NCBI GenBank assembly: GCA_903935205.1
Contig: CAIZQU010000117.1
Span: 1-64,000 of the forward strand
Length of the DNA stretch: 64,000 nt
Source: an uncultured cyanobacterium
Lineage (GTDB): Bacteria; Cyanobacteriota; Cyanobacteriia; PCC-6307; Cyanobiaceae
Reading direction: 5' to 3'
Shown here piece after piece: positions 30,490 through 39,472 of the stretch. The notes beneath the pieces are model-generated. The model was not told the origin of the DNA. It saw nothing but the letters and a program-made list of their open reading frames with translations, and ran no database searches. Each line of letters begins with the position of its first letter. Position 1 is the stretch's first letter. The translations under genes were made by a program, and so were the position numbers.

Positions 30490-31215
30490 TCAGCGCCCCT
30501 GGCGGAAAGCCGAAACGTGGTTGGCGATGGCATCGAGCGGCAGCACTTGGCGCACCGGCGGCGGGCCGCTGCGCGGCAATAGCCGCAGCGAGGCGTGGCC
30601 CGGCAGGGCGATCCACATCGCCAAACCCTGACCGCGAGCGAACTCACGCCCATCCCGGTAGCCCGAGCTGGCGGACTGCCAGCAGGCGTCCGTGCCGCCG
30701 ATGCTCACATACAGACGGGCGGGCTGCCATCGATGCGGGCGGCATCAATCCCGTTGGCGGCGGCGTTGTCCTGGGGGTAGAGGGCTCTGCCGGCATGGAC
30801 GCCAGCGCGTTGGCGGGCGTGGATCGGGGTGCAGAGCAGGGCTGCCGCTGAGCTGCCGATTGGAAATGGTGCTCCCAGTAGTCGTTGGTAAGGCCGGGGT
30901 GGGTGAGGATCTGGGAGTAGGCCTGCTCCACCACAGATCCCCTGGCGAGGCTGTCGTGGCGATGGCCCTCCTGGGGGGTGACGTCCTCGTTGATGCGGAA
31001 GCCGCTGTCGCGGTTCTCATCGAAGGTCACGGCGCGGCTGCGCCACGGCATCCCATCGATGTGGTCACCCACCAGCCCGATACCATGGCCTTGGCCGCAC
31101 AGGCTTGGCGGGCTGGCCGCCGCTGATCGCCTCCCCGAGCCGGAAGAAGCTGCTGAAAACAAACACATGGCAGCAGGTTGCCGGAGGCCCCGCCGAGGCT
31201 CGACCGCCGGCCGTT
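30490..31215 (-). pseudogene. Decayed 3' copy of the alpha-amylase gene
   Basis: The minus strand matches the 3' portion of the amylase at 47841-49451, in the same orientation, but in several frames. Shared text includes PWRSRAVTF, TPQEGHR, VEQAY, QILTHPGL in one frame and GGTDACW/ASSGYRDGRE and RQV near 30490-30708 in another. At least two frameshifts are needed (near 30830 and near 30720). The catalytic ENHDTG motif has become ENRDSG, so the transition-state histidine is lost. The catalytic domain upstream of about 31215, with motifs I-III, is absent. The nucleotide match is clear, for example in the shared ACTCACGCCCATCC-type stretch near 30645 and 47995. Confidence 0.85.
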
Positions 31216-31458
31216 GAAATGGCTGTGCGCCGCGGATGAGCCTGCGGATTGGAGAAGTGGGATGGAGATGTGGGATGGAGATGTGGAAACAACAAATTGC
31301 GGCAGAATCAATACTGAGCCTGGAGTTCGTCGGAAATCCATGTTTCTGCCGGCTGCGACAAGAAGCACATGGCACAGCTGGGGAGAAACAGAGCGTCTAG
31401 AAGGACAGACCGAACGGTCGAGGCAAGCTCAGGGGCGATCGAATACTACAGGACGTGA

Positions 31459-34400
31459 TCACAAAACCCGAGCGAAGTCAAAGCCAAAGACAAGATCATC
31501 GAAGTCGAGATCACCACCGCCAAAAAGATCTTCGAGACCGATCAAATTAGTGCCCAAGCTGCGAAAATGAGAAATGCCATCAGCATTAGCCGCAGAATAG
31601 GCAAAATAGGTATCATCATTAACCTTGGCAAAAGGAGCGGCAACGCTGGATTCATTCAGATCAAAGGAACGGCTAGAAGCCTGTCGGTTGGCAACTTGCA
31701 AAGAAGAAATAGCATCGATTATGTTATCGGGCCTTAATGCCTCAGCTTGATAGTTGGGATCGCCGGGACGCACAATGGTGATGCCATCGGAAGCACGAAC
31801 AGCACCGCTTACATCCAAACAGCGATAGAAGCCGGTCACCGAGTCATACATAGCCTCGCGAGCGAAGGACACAGATCCCTGGACTGACTGCGAGGTTCGA
31901 AACGCAGTAAAGTCCAGAACGGGAGCCAGGCTCTGCTGCTGACCCACGAGCGCGTTCAGCCCCTGATCACCATCGACAAGGCTAAGATCAAGAGAAATGC
32001 CGGAAGGAGAGGTATATTGAGACTCTTTCTCCGTGACCGTTGCAGCGTCCAGGAAGCGAAGGCGTGAATCATTAATGGTGCTGATCTCAGCCAGGCTTAC
32101 ATCGGCAACTTCAAACAAACGCACCGCTTGACCATTAAGCATTAAGATTTCCCGCCGGAAGTCAACACCAGAGGGCAGGGTTATATCCGTACTTTCAAGA
32201 GTAGAAACAAGCAATCGAGCGCGTCCACGGAGGCTCTCGATATCATCAACAACAGCTCCAGAATCGGCCAGCTCAGACTGATTCAGGACGATGTAATAGA
32301 TATTGGTAGAGACCTGGGTGCGGCTTGATATGTCAACACGAAGGGCCACGCTGGCGGGCAGGAGAGGAGAGGCTGAGTCAACAACACTGAGAAACCCACC
32401 AGCTGCCTGGCTGAAACCTGCGTGGATATCTGCATAGGCAGCGAAGGATGGATCGTCAAGAACACCATTGACCACACCATCTTTATCACCATAGCCGCCA
32501 TCCATGAGCGCCAGACTAAAGAAGTCGGGAACACCATTTCCGGAAAGGTTATAAAAACGCGCACCAGCCCACTGAATAGGGTCAAAGCTCAAAGGCGAGA
32601 TCTGACCAAAGCTGTCATAAGCATAATAGAGAAATTGGCGGTTAGGGATGCGTCCGGAGTTATCGCTCAGCGACGCCAGCAGATCAGAACCAACCAGTTC
32701 AAGCGACGAATTAAGAGCGGCAGAAGTCAATCCAGGCGTTAGACTTAGGGAAAAATCAATACTCCTGTCGCTTAATGTGACGCGTTGATCGTCAAGTTTT
32801 TGCCGCACTCCCTGCTGAAGAGTAAAATTAGACAGTATTTGAACAGTGCTGGAAGGAAGAAGATCACCTCCCGTAAATGTGATGGGGATCTGTCTCCGGC
32901 CGCCGAACTCTGTTTGAAGAGTGAAATCAAGCTGGCCGCGCTCACGCTTAAGTCCAGGGGTAATCTCTAGTTCAAAAGAGGCATTCGCCTGCTCAATAGA
33001 ATCGGCAATATCTCTATCATCCAAGACAATTTTGAGGCGATAGTTGCTTCGAACACTGGCATCCAGTGCCACTGCCTGGCGCAGGAACAAAGACCCGTCG
33101 CGAATCTCAAATAGAGAGGCATCTTGACCGGATAATAATGGGACATTATTGCCAAGGCGATCATCCGATATCACAAGATCAGCAAGGCGCAACGGCGTCG
33201 CTGTGCTTATGGTGTCGGGAAGAAAGGTGATGCGATTTACAAGGCGAACACTCGTCGCTGGCTCATTGATATCCCTTACAGCCAACGCAAGCTCCTGAAA
33301 GCGTGGCTTACTAGCAGGCAGTTCCGGATCAAGAACAGTTAAAGTGACACGATAAAGAGATTTAGATTCATGGTCGATGCGAACACCTGGTCTGAGATAA
33401 AGCGACTGATCAATAATCTCGAATGAGCTGGAGTCGGGCCCTGCTATCGAGACAACCACACTACCGAGTGCATCGTCCTCAATCGCAAGATCAGCGATCC
33501 GCAAGCGCTCTGCCAAGGGGGGTTGCTCGTCAATCGCTTCGACCCTGTTAATGAGAGATAGGCTTGATGGAGGCTCGTTAACATCAAGAATCTGCAGATT
33601 AAGCTCTGTAGTCAATGGTGCGCCAGCAACCAGATCGGGGTCCTGAGCGCTGATCACGACCTGATAGCTGGACTTTAGTTCGTAATCAAGAATAACGCCA
33701 ACGCCAAGGAATATCTGGTTGTCTTTAATAAAGAAGGAGCTGGAGTCTTCACCCGAAAGAGCCAGGAGAACACTGCCAATGGCATCGTCCGCAACAACAA
33801 TATCAGCAACCTTGAGCGCCGTGGACGTAGACGTATTCTCAGGCAATGGAGTCGTCGGCGTGAGCGTCACAGACGACGGCGGGAGATTAAGCGTTAAAGG
33901 CTGTTGGTATGGAGTCACAGCAGTACCGTCATATAAGCCAAGCGATAACACCAAGTCGTCCAGGTCAGCCTTACTGAAATTCGCGGGGGCAGTGGCTCGC
34001 AATACCGTCCCGCTCGTGCGGATCCAGTCCGGACCGTCAAGGATGATGATCTGCAGGGAGTCGCCGTCATCATCTCGAACGGCTTGTCCAAGATCCACCA
34101 CTACCTCCTGAGCCTGTTTAAGAGTGATTGGAGCAGGGATCTGTTTGAGTTCAGGAACGGCGTTAATGGAGATATTTAATGCCTGCAGCTGGGTACGCAG
34201 GGAAGACCAATCACCCATAGGCGACTGACCATCAAGCAGAAGCACATCGAGACCTCTTTCGAAGTCGAGAATGCGCAATGGCCCCCCCGACGTAGCATCT
34301 ACGGAAGAGCTGTCAATGAAGAAACGGTCGGGCTTTCTATCAGCCTCGGCGATGGTGCCGGATCCAAAAACAGGGGCGTTGCGAAGGAGCCGGCCGCCAA

Positions 34401-37400
34401 TCACCTGATCGGACAGCGGAATCAAGAACATCTGATCTGCATCAGCGCCACCAATCAGCAGGTTCTCTCCCTGGCTGTCGGTGTTGAACAGGTCATCACT
34501 GCCGCCGGCAGCATCGATCAGGGATCCGACCCCGGCAAAGATGCGGTCGCCAGCGTCTGAACCCTGAACGGTAACGTCAGCCAGTTGAACGCCAGAGCGA
34601 GGTAGGGTGGCGTAATCACTAGGGGAGAGGAGAACCTGGCCAGCGGAAGTATCAACGGCCATAGCGAGCACAAGGTCAAGTTCGTGCCAGCCTGGCTGCC
34701 AGCTGATGACCGGCAAAGCCTCGGGCTGGAGACTGATGCTGAGATCACTAGAAACGACGACACCCTCACTGGACCACTGGCCTGGAGCTGGATGAGAATT
34801 CACACCATTGAGAAACTGGAAGTTACCGACGACATGCTGAGGTGTAAGAGTGAGATCGAGAAAGCCGCGACGATTGGTATCGGCATAGCTCAGTCCGTTC
34901 ACATAGCCTTTGAACAGGCCATCGAGGCCATCCACGGCGGGATAGACCGCCCGGATGTAGGCGTCGGCGCTGGGAAGAACCCGTTCAAGGCCTGGTGATG
35001 TCACACCCGGGGTGGCGAATTCCACTCCCGCCACCGTGCCGGCCGGCCGGTTGCTGGGAGCCATGGTGTCGAGCACCCCGGCCCAGGCGTTGTGGGTGTC
35101 GCCGGCGAGGCTGATCAGTCGCTTGCCCAGAGCCAGGGCGCTCTGCAGGATCGTCTCCCGCTCCACGCCATAGCCGTCCCAGGCATCGAGGTTGTAGGGG
35201 ATCTTGCCAGCCTCGTCGAATAAGGCCTGCTCTGCGGGTGTGAGATCGGCAAAAGCGGTGCCGGTGGCCAGCTTCTGCAGCGGAGCGGCGTACTTGTCGA
35301 GCAGGCTGGGATCAGAGGCGTTGAGCAGCAGCTCGGCGGGAACGGCCATGCTCTGCATCAGGGTCTGCTGGCCCAGCAACTGCCAGGAGGCGCTGGAGCT
35401 GGCGAGCTGCCGCTGCAGCCAAGCCAGCTGACCGTCGCCGATCATGTCGCGGCCGGTATCCCCCAAGGCCTTCTGCACGGTGGCGAGCACAAGCTCCAGG
35501 GTGACGGCCGGCGCCAGAGCGGCGGCGAAGGCCGAAGTGACGGCGGGGTCGGCTGGTGGGGTAAGGCCGAGCTGAACGGCATAGGCAGCCACCTGGGCCG
35601 GATCGGCCAGGATGGCCGCGATCCGGGCCTGCACAGCAGCGGCGTCGGGGTAGGCCAGCTGCTCATCACGGGCGGTGAGCCGGGTTTCAAGCATGTGCAG
35701 GCTGAGCACATCGCCGAAGCTGAAGGAGCGGTAGGCCTGGCTGAGCGGCGAGAGGGCGCTGGCGTCGTCGCTGGCCTGGCGCTGGCGGGGCTCACGGATG
35801 GGCAGCCACTCGTAGTAGGCCTGGAGAGCGGCATCACGGCGGGCCGTCCAGTCGCCCTCCGTTTCGCTCTGATGGTTTTGGGCAGCGCCGCTCCAGCTGT
35901 TGTTGGCGGTCTCGTGGTCGTCCCAGCCGGCGATCAGCGGTGCGATGGCCCGCAGGTTCTGCAGGTTGCTGTCGGTGTGGTACTGGGCGTAGCGCTGGCG
36001 GTAGTCGTCGAGGGCGATGATCTCGCGATTCGGCAGGAAGCCCCGCTCTGCGGCGGCATCCTCGGCGGTTCCGTAGCCAGCGGGGCCGTACTCGTAGATG
36101 TAGTCGCCAAGGTGCAGCAGGGCGTCGTAAGGATTGAGGGCGTGTGTCGCGGCGGCGCGGCCGTAGGCGGCGAACCTTTCGGCCGCCGTGAAGTTGGCGC
36201 AGGAGAACACCGCCAGCCGAACCGGATCGCTTCCCAGCGGCAGGGTCTTGGTCTGCCCCACCATCGACACCGCATCGCCGGCGCGGAAGCGGTAGTAGTA
36301 GCTGGTGTCGGCGCTGAGGCCGTCTGCTTCCACCTTCACGGTCCAGTCGCGGCCGGCGCTGGTGGCGAACACGCCGCTACCCCTGATCGAGCCGGGCGCG
36401 AAGTCGGCGCTGCTGGCTAACTCCCACTGCACATCGAGCAGCCCGTGGAAACCGTCGGGCGTGGTGAGACGGGTCCAGAGGATCACCGAATCGGCGTAGG
36501 GATCGCCGGAGGCCACACCGTGGGCAAAGGCGAGCCCGACAGGTAAAGCGCGGCCCAGATCCAGATCGAGCAGAAGGGGGTCGTGGTCGGAGGTGCGGAA
36601 GGGATCGGCCGCGAAAAAGTCGCGTACCGACGCATTGCCGTTGCTGTTGGAGTCGAAGTTGTAGTCGCGGAAGGCGCCTTCGGCGGCATTGATGGTCCAG
36701 TCGAGGGCGCTGCTGGCCTGGGGAACCAGCGAGGCCGAGATCAGCATGTGATCGAGGGCGCCGCTCATGTCCACCGGGTTGTAGAAGGCGTAGCTCGACG
36801 GCGGCTCGGCCGTGAAGGTCGGCAGCACATTGCGGTAGCCGGCCGCTTCGATCACCCGGATCGGATCCTCCTTGGCGTAGGCATTAAGATCGCCAAGGAT
36901 CACCCAGTCACGGTCGCTGTTGCCGGTGGGAGCGGTGGCGATCCAATCGAGCAGTCGGGCGGCCGCCGCTGTGCGGGTGGCGTTGTAGGCCGCCTGGCCA
37001 TCGAGTTGATCGAGATCGGCGCCAGTGGCATCGGTGGCACCCTTCGACTTGAGGTGGTTGACGACCACATTCACGATTTCACTCGTCGCCAGTTCCCGGA
37101 ACGCCTGGGCCAGGGCCGGACGGTTCTTCGCAGTGCCACTGGCCAGGGGATCGACGAACGCCTGGCTGTTCAGCACCTGGGCGGCCCCACTCGGAGCCAC
37201 CGCCAGGTTGTTGTAGATCAGACCCACCTTGATCGCATCGGTGCCGATCAGGCCGGTGGGCACAAAGCTGTAGGAACGGCCCGAGCCGATGGGCTGGGCG
37301 GCGTTGAGCCGCTGCACGATCGCCGCCAGGGTGGCGTCATCGGCGTCGTTCTCCAGCTCCATCAGGCCGATCACATCCGCCTTCAGACCCACCAACGCCG

Positions 37401-39351
37401 CGGTGAGCTTGCTGAGCTGGCGCTCCAGCTCCTCGGCGCTGTTGGCACCGCGCGGCGGCTGGCCGCTGTCGGTGAGGGCGCCAGCGACATTGAGGGTGGT
37501 GAAGGTGTTGAGCACGTTGAAGCTCGCCAGCCTGATCTGCCCGGCCGCAGGGGCTGCCGGCGCCGCAGGCCGGGGGTTTGCACTGAGGAAGCTGAGCGGC
37601 GCGGTGGGGTGGAGCCTGTACTTGCTGAAGTCGTAGGCGAGCACACCCTCCACGGCCGTGATCGCGTCGCCGCGACGCAGCAGCTGATCGCGGACAGGCG
37701 CCGCTGCCGTGGCCGCTGAAGCGGGTCGGTAGCTGCTGTTGCTGCCGTCGTCGAGCACCAGCTCGCGCCGGGCGGTGGCCTGCTCAGCGGTGTAGGCCGC
37801 AGCGCCGGGCTCGATCACGTTGGTGGGCTGCTGCGGCAGGCCACCGGCACTGAGCTCGATCTCCCCGAAGCGGAACTGCCCATAGAGCCCATTCACGGAG
37901 AGGGTTTCCGGAAAGCGCACCCACATGCCCTCGTAGGGCTCGAGATCGAGGGAGGCGTTGCGCTGGGCCAGCAGGTCGGGGATGTCGAGGCGGCGGGTGT
38001 CGGAAAGACGTCCCTGGGCCTCCACGCTGAGCGCCGACACGCTGGTGATCACCGTCTGCCCGAAGCGCTCACCCACCAGGCCGCTCACCAGCACCCGATC
38101 CCCGAGCGCCACGTTGCCATTACTGCCGGAGTGGGGGTAGGCCACGTAGAGCCCTTCGGAGCTGAGGGCGCTGCTGTCCCAATCGCCGCTCTCCTCCTGG
38201 AGGAAGAAGCCCCCCAGCTCGCCACTGAGCTGGAAATCGCCCACGACCACGGCCCGCAGGGTCACGCTTTGGTCCAGCAGGGGGCTGCTGGCGCCGCTGC
38301 CCTGCACCGCCGAGATCAGGCTGATGCGGTCGTTGTCGAGCAGGGTGAGATCTACGATGGCTCCCGAGGCGGCCAGGTTGGTGCCGGCAGGCGCCGTGAT
38401 CTGGAAGCGAAGCGTTTCGGTGCCTTCATCGAGGATGTCGTCGAGCAGGCCGATCGCCAGATCCACACTGGCTGCGCCCACAGGGATGGTTAGGTTGGCG
38501 GGGAGCGGTGAACTGAGATCAGCGGCACTGGCAAGGCCGGGACCAGCCACGAGGCTGATCGGAACCACGAGCTCGGCCGCCGTGGAGCCGGACCGGCTGA
38601 GGCGAAGGAGGGCGCCATCGCCGGATTCCACGGCAGTGGCGTCGAGAGCCTGAAGCGTCAGCTCAGGCTGGACCGGCGGCGGGGCGAGGCTGATGGCGAA
38701 GTCATCGATCGCCAGACCGTGGTCGTTGCCGCTGTCGTTGGTCTCGATCCAGCGCAGCCAGAGGGTGGAGCCGGACGCCCAAGGGTTGGCGGAGAGATCA
38801 AGGCTGCCGCCACGAGCCGTCAGACGCCCGGCGCCGTTGCCATCCACCACTGCCGCCGTAGCTGTGGCGACGGGGGAGGACCAGTTGAAGTTACCGCCCG
38901 GTGATACCCAGGAGGTCACCTGATCAAAGCTGGTGCCGTAGCCATACTCGAGCACCATCGTCTGGGGGGTGGCGTTGCCGCCGTTGCGCCACTGCTCGCC
39001 GTTGAAGGAGAGGTTGAGGCTGCTGATCGCGCTGCCGCTGGCATTGCTGAGGGAGAGAGCAAACCACCCGGCCACTGCACCACTGGCCGGCGAACCGTAA
39101 TAAGAACCGCCAGAAGCGAGACCGCCAAGCGCCCGCTCGCTGCTACCGCTGGCGCCATAACTCACGAAGGCACCACCTGTGCTGGCACCTATGTCAGCGT
39201 TGTAAGTGGTGAGGGCAATGGGGGTTGGTGCTGGCTGGCGAAACAGATACCAGCCCGAAAGGGTTAAATCATTGGCCCAGGAATTGCCTGACCCAGTGGC
39301 CGCCAGCGAATCAAACGATTGGTTGTAGGTGCCGGTGAAGCTGGCTGGCAT
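31459..39351 (-). CDS. Giant NucH/ExeM nuclease - PhoD phosphatase - cadherin-like - DUF4114 fusion
   Basis: 2630 residues. Order: N-terminal beta region (1-220), Calx-beta-like (225-345), OB/lamin-like region of ExeM nucleases (350-600), endonuclease/exonuclease/phosphatase domain (604-935) with E665, H766, D821/N823 (GDLN) and H923 (SDHD); then a PhoD phosphatase (940-1510) with C1051, D1083 (HLGDYIYEYG), WDDHE (1143-1147) and GDTH (D1418, H1420); an RTX-like acidic patch (1600-1660); three cadherin-like repeats (about 1830-2150); and a C-terminal DUF4114 motif (LEDLFGGGDLDFDDLVFGFD). It could cut extracellular DNA and release phosphate from the products. GC falls sharply downstream of about 34.5 kb: 26/60 at 33001-33060 against 37/60 at 37201-37260. 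No signal peptide; type I export is inferred. Confidence 0.9.
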   Translation of the reverse strand: MPASFTGTYNQSFDSLAATGSGNSWANDLTLSGWYLFRQPAPTPIALTTYNADIGASTGGAFVSYGASGSSERALGGLASGGSYYGSPASGAVAGWFALSLSNASGSAISSLNLSFNGEQWRNGGNATPQTMVLEYGYGTSFDQVTSWVSPGGNFNWSSPVATATAAVVDGNGAGRLTARGGSLDLSANPWASGSTLWLRWIETNDSGNDHGLAIDDFAISLAPPPVQPELTLQALDATAVESGDGALLRLSRSGSTAAELVVPISLVAGPGLASAADLSSPLPANLTIPVGAASVDLAIGLLDDILDEGTETLRFQITAPAGTNLAASGAIVDLTLLDNDRISLISAVQGSGASSPLLDQSVTLRAVVVGDFQLSGELGGFFLQEESGDWDSSALSSEGLYVAYPHSGSNGNVALGDRVLVSGLVGERFGQTVITSVSALSVEAQGRLSDTRRLDIPDLLAQRNASLDLEPYEGMWVRFPETLSVNGLYGQFRFGEIELSAGGLPQQPTNVIEPGAAAYTAEQATARRELVLDDGSNSSYRPASAATAAAPVRDQLLRRGDAITAVEGVLAYDFSKYRLHPTAPLSFLSANPRPAAPAAPAAGQIRLASFNVLNTFTTLNVAGALTDSGQPPRGANSAEELERQLSKLTAALVGLKADVIGLMELENDADDATLAAIVQRLNAAQPIGSGRSYSFVPTGLIGTDAIKVGLIYNNLAVAPSGAAQVLNSQAFVDPLASGTAKNRPALAQAFRELATSEIVNVVVNHLKSKGATDATGADLDQLDGQAAYNATRTAAAARLLDWIATAPTGNSDRDWVILGDLNAYAKEDPIRVIEAAGYRNVLPTFTAEPPSSYAFYNPVDMSGALDHMLISASLVPQASSALDWTINAAEGAFRDYNFDSNSNGNASVRDFFAADPFRTSDHDPLLLDLDLGRALPVGLAFAHGVASGDPYADSVILWTRLTTPDGFHGLLDVQWELASSADFAPGSIRGSGVFATSAGRDWTVKVEADGLSADTSYYYRFRAGDAVSMVGQTKTLPLGSDPVRLAVFSCANFTAAERFAAYGRAAATHALNPYDALLHLGDYIYEYGPAGYGTAEDAAAERGFLPNREIIALDDYRQRYAQYHTDSNLQNLRAIAPLIAGWDDHETANNSWSGAAQNHQSETEGDWTARRDAALQAYYEWLPIREPRQRQASDDASALSPLSQAYRSFSFGDVLSLHMLETRLTARDEQLAYPDAAAVQARIAAILADPAQVAAYAVQLGLTPPADPAVTSAFAAALAPAVTLELVLATVQKALGDTGRDMIGDGQLAWLQRQLASSSASWQLLGQQTLMQSMAVPAELLLNASDPSLLDKYAAPLQKLATGTAFADLTPAEQALFDEAGKIPYNLDAWDGYGVERETILQSALALGKRLISLAGDTHNAWAGVLDTMAPSNRPAGTVAGVEFATPGVTSPGLERVLPSADAYIRAVYPAVDGLDGLFKGYVNGLSYADTNRRGFLDLTLTPQHVVGNFQFLNGVNSHPAPGQWSSEGVVVSSDLSISLQPEALPVISWQPGWHELDLVLAMAVDTSAGQVLLSPSDYATLPRSGVQLADVTVQGSDAGDRIFAGVGSLIDAAGGSDDLFNTDSQGENLLIGGADADQMFLIPLSDQVIGGRLLRNAPVFGSGTIAEADRKPDRFFIDSSSVDATSGGPLRILDFERGLDVLLLDGQSPMGDWSSLRTQLQALNISINAVPELKQIPAPITLKQAQEVVVDLGQAVRDDDGDSLQIIILDGPDWIRTSGTVLRATAPANFSKADLDDLVLSLGLYDGTAVTPYQQPLTLNLPPSSVTLTPTTPLPENTSTSTALKVADIVVADDAIGSVLLALSGEDSSSFFIKDNQIFLGVGVILDYELKSSYQVVISAQDPDLVAGAPLTTELNLQILDVNEPPSSLSLINRVEAIDEQPPLAERLRIADLAIEDDALGSVVVSIAGPDSSSFEIIDQSLYLRPGVRIDHESKSLYRVTLTVLDPELPASKPRFQELALAVRDINEPATSVRLVNRITFLPDTISTATPLRLADLVISDDRLGNNVPLLSGQDASLFEIRDGSLFLRQAVALDASVRSNYRLKIVLDDRDIADSIEQANASFELEITPGLKRERGQLDFTLQTEFGGRRQIPITFTGGDLLPSSTVQILSNFTLQQGVRQKLDDQRVTLSDRSIDFSLSLTPGLTSAALNSSLELVGSDLLASLSDNSGRIPNRQFLYYAYDSFGQISPLSFDPIQWAGARFYNLSGNGVPDFFSLALMDGGYGDKDGVVNGVLDDPSFAAYADIHAGFSQAAGGFLSVVDSASPLLPASVALRVDISSRTQVSTNIYYIVLNQSELADSGAVVDDIESLRGRARLLVSTLESTDITLPSGVDFRREILMLNGQAVRLFEVADVSLAEISTINDSRLRFLDAATVTEKESQYTSPSGISLDLSLVDGDQGLNALVGQQQSLAPVLDFTAFRTSQSVQGSVSFAREAMYDSVTGFYRCLDVSGAVRASDGITIVRPGDPNYQAEALRPDNIIDAISSLQVANRQASSRSFDLNESSVAAPFAKVNDDTYFAYSAANADGISHFRSLGTNLIGLEDLFGGGDLDFDDLVFGFDFARVL

Positions 39352-39376
39352 GGGTCAGGATGCGAAACAACTGAAA

Positions 39377-39393
39377 GACGACGTGACGTCGTC
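39377..39393 (-). other. Short perfect inverted repeat upstream of the nuclease-PhoD gene
   Basis: GACGACG and CGTCGTC with a 3-base spacer, about 25 bases before the start codon at 39351. On the transcript it would form a tight hairpin followed by TTTC. It may be a leader structure or a dimer-binding site; there is no direct evidence for either. Confidence 0.4.
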
Positions 39394-39419
39394 GAAATTG
39401 GCAGGGAGTGGCTAAATAG

Positions 39420-39462
39420 AAAAAGATGCCACCCACCCATCACGTGGAAAGTGAGCGGCATC
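39420..39462 (-). terminator. Terminator after the PhoA-RTX gene
   Basis: Read on the minus strand, GATGCCGCTCAC (39462-39451) pairs with GTGGGTGGCATC (39436-39425) over 12 positions, two of them G-U, and is followed by TTTTT (39424-39420). It begins 10 bases after the phosphatase stop and separates that gene from the nuclease-PhoD gene. Confidence 0.8.
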
Positions 39463-39472
39463 CGAGATCAAA

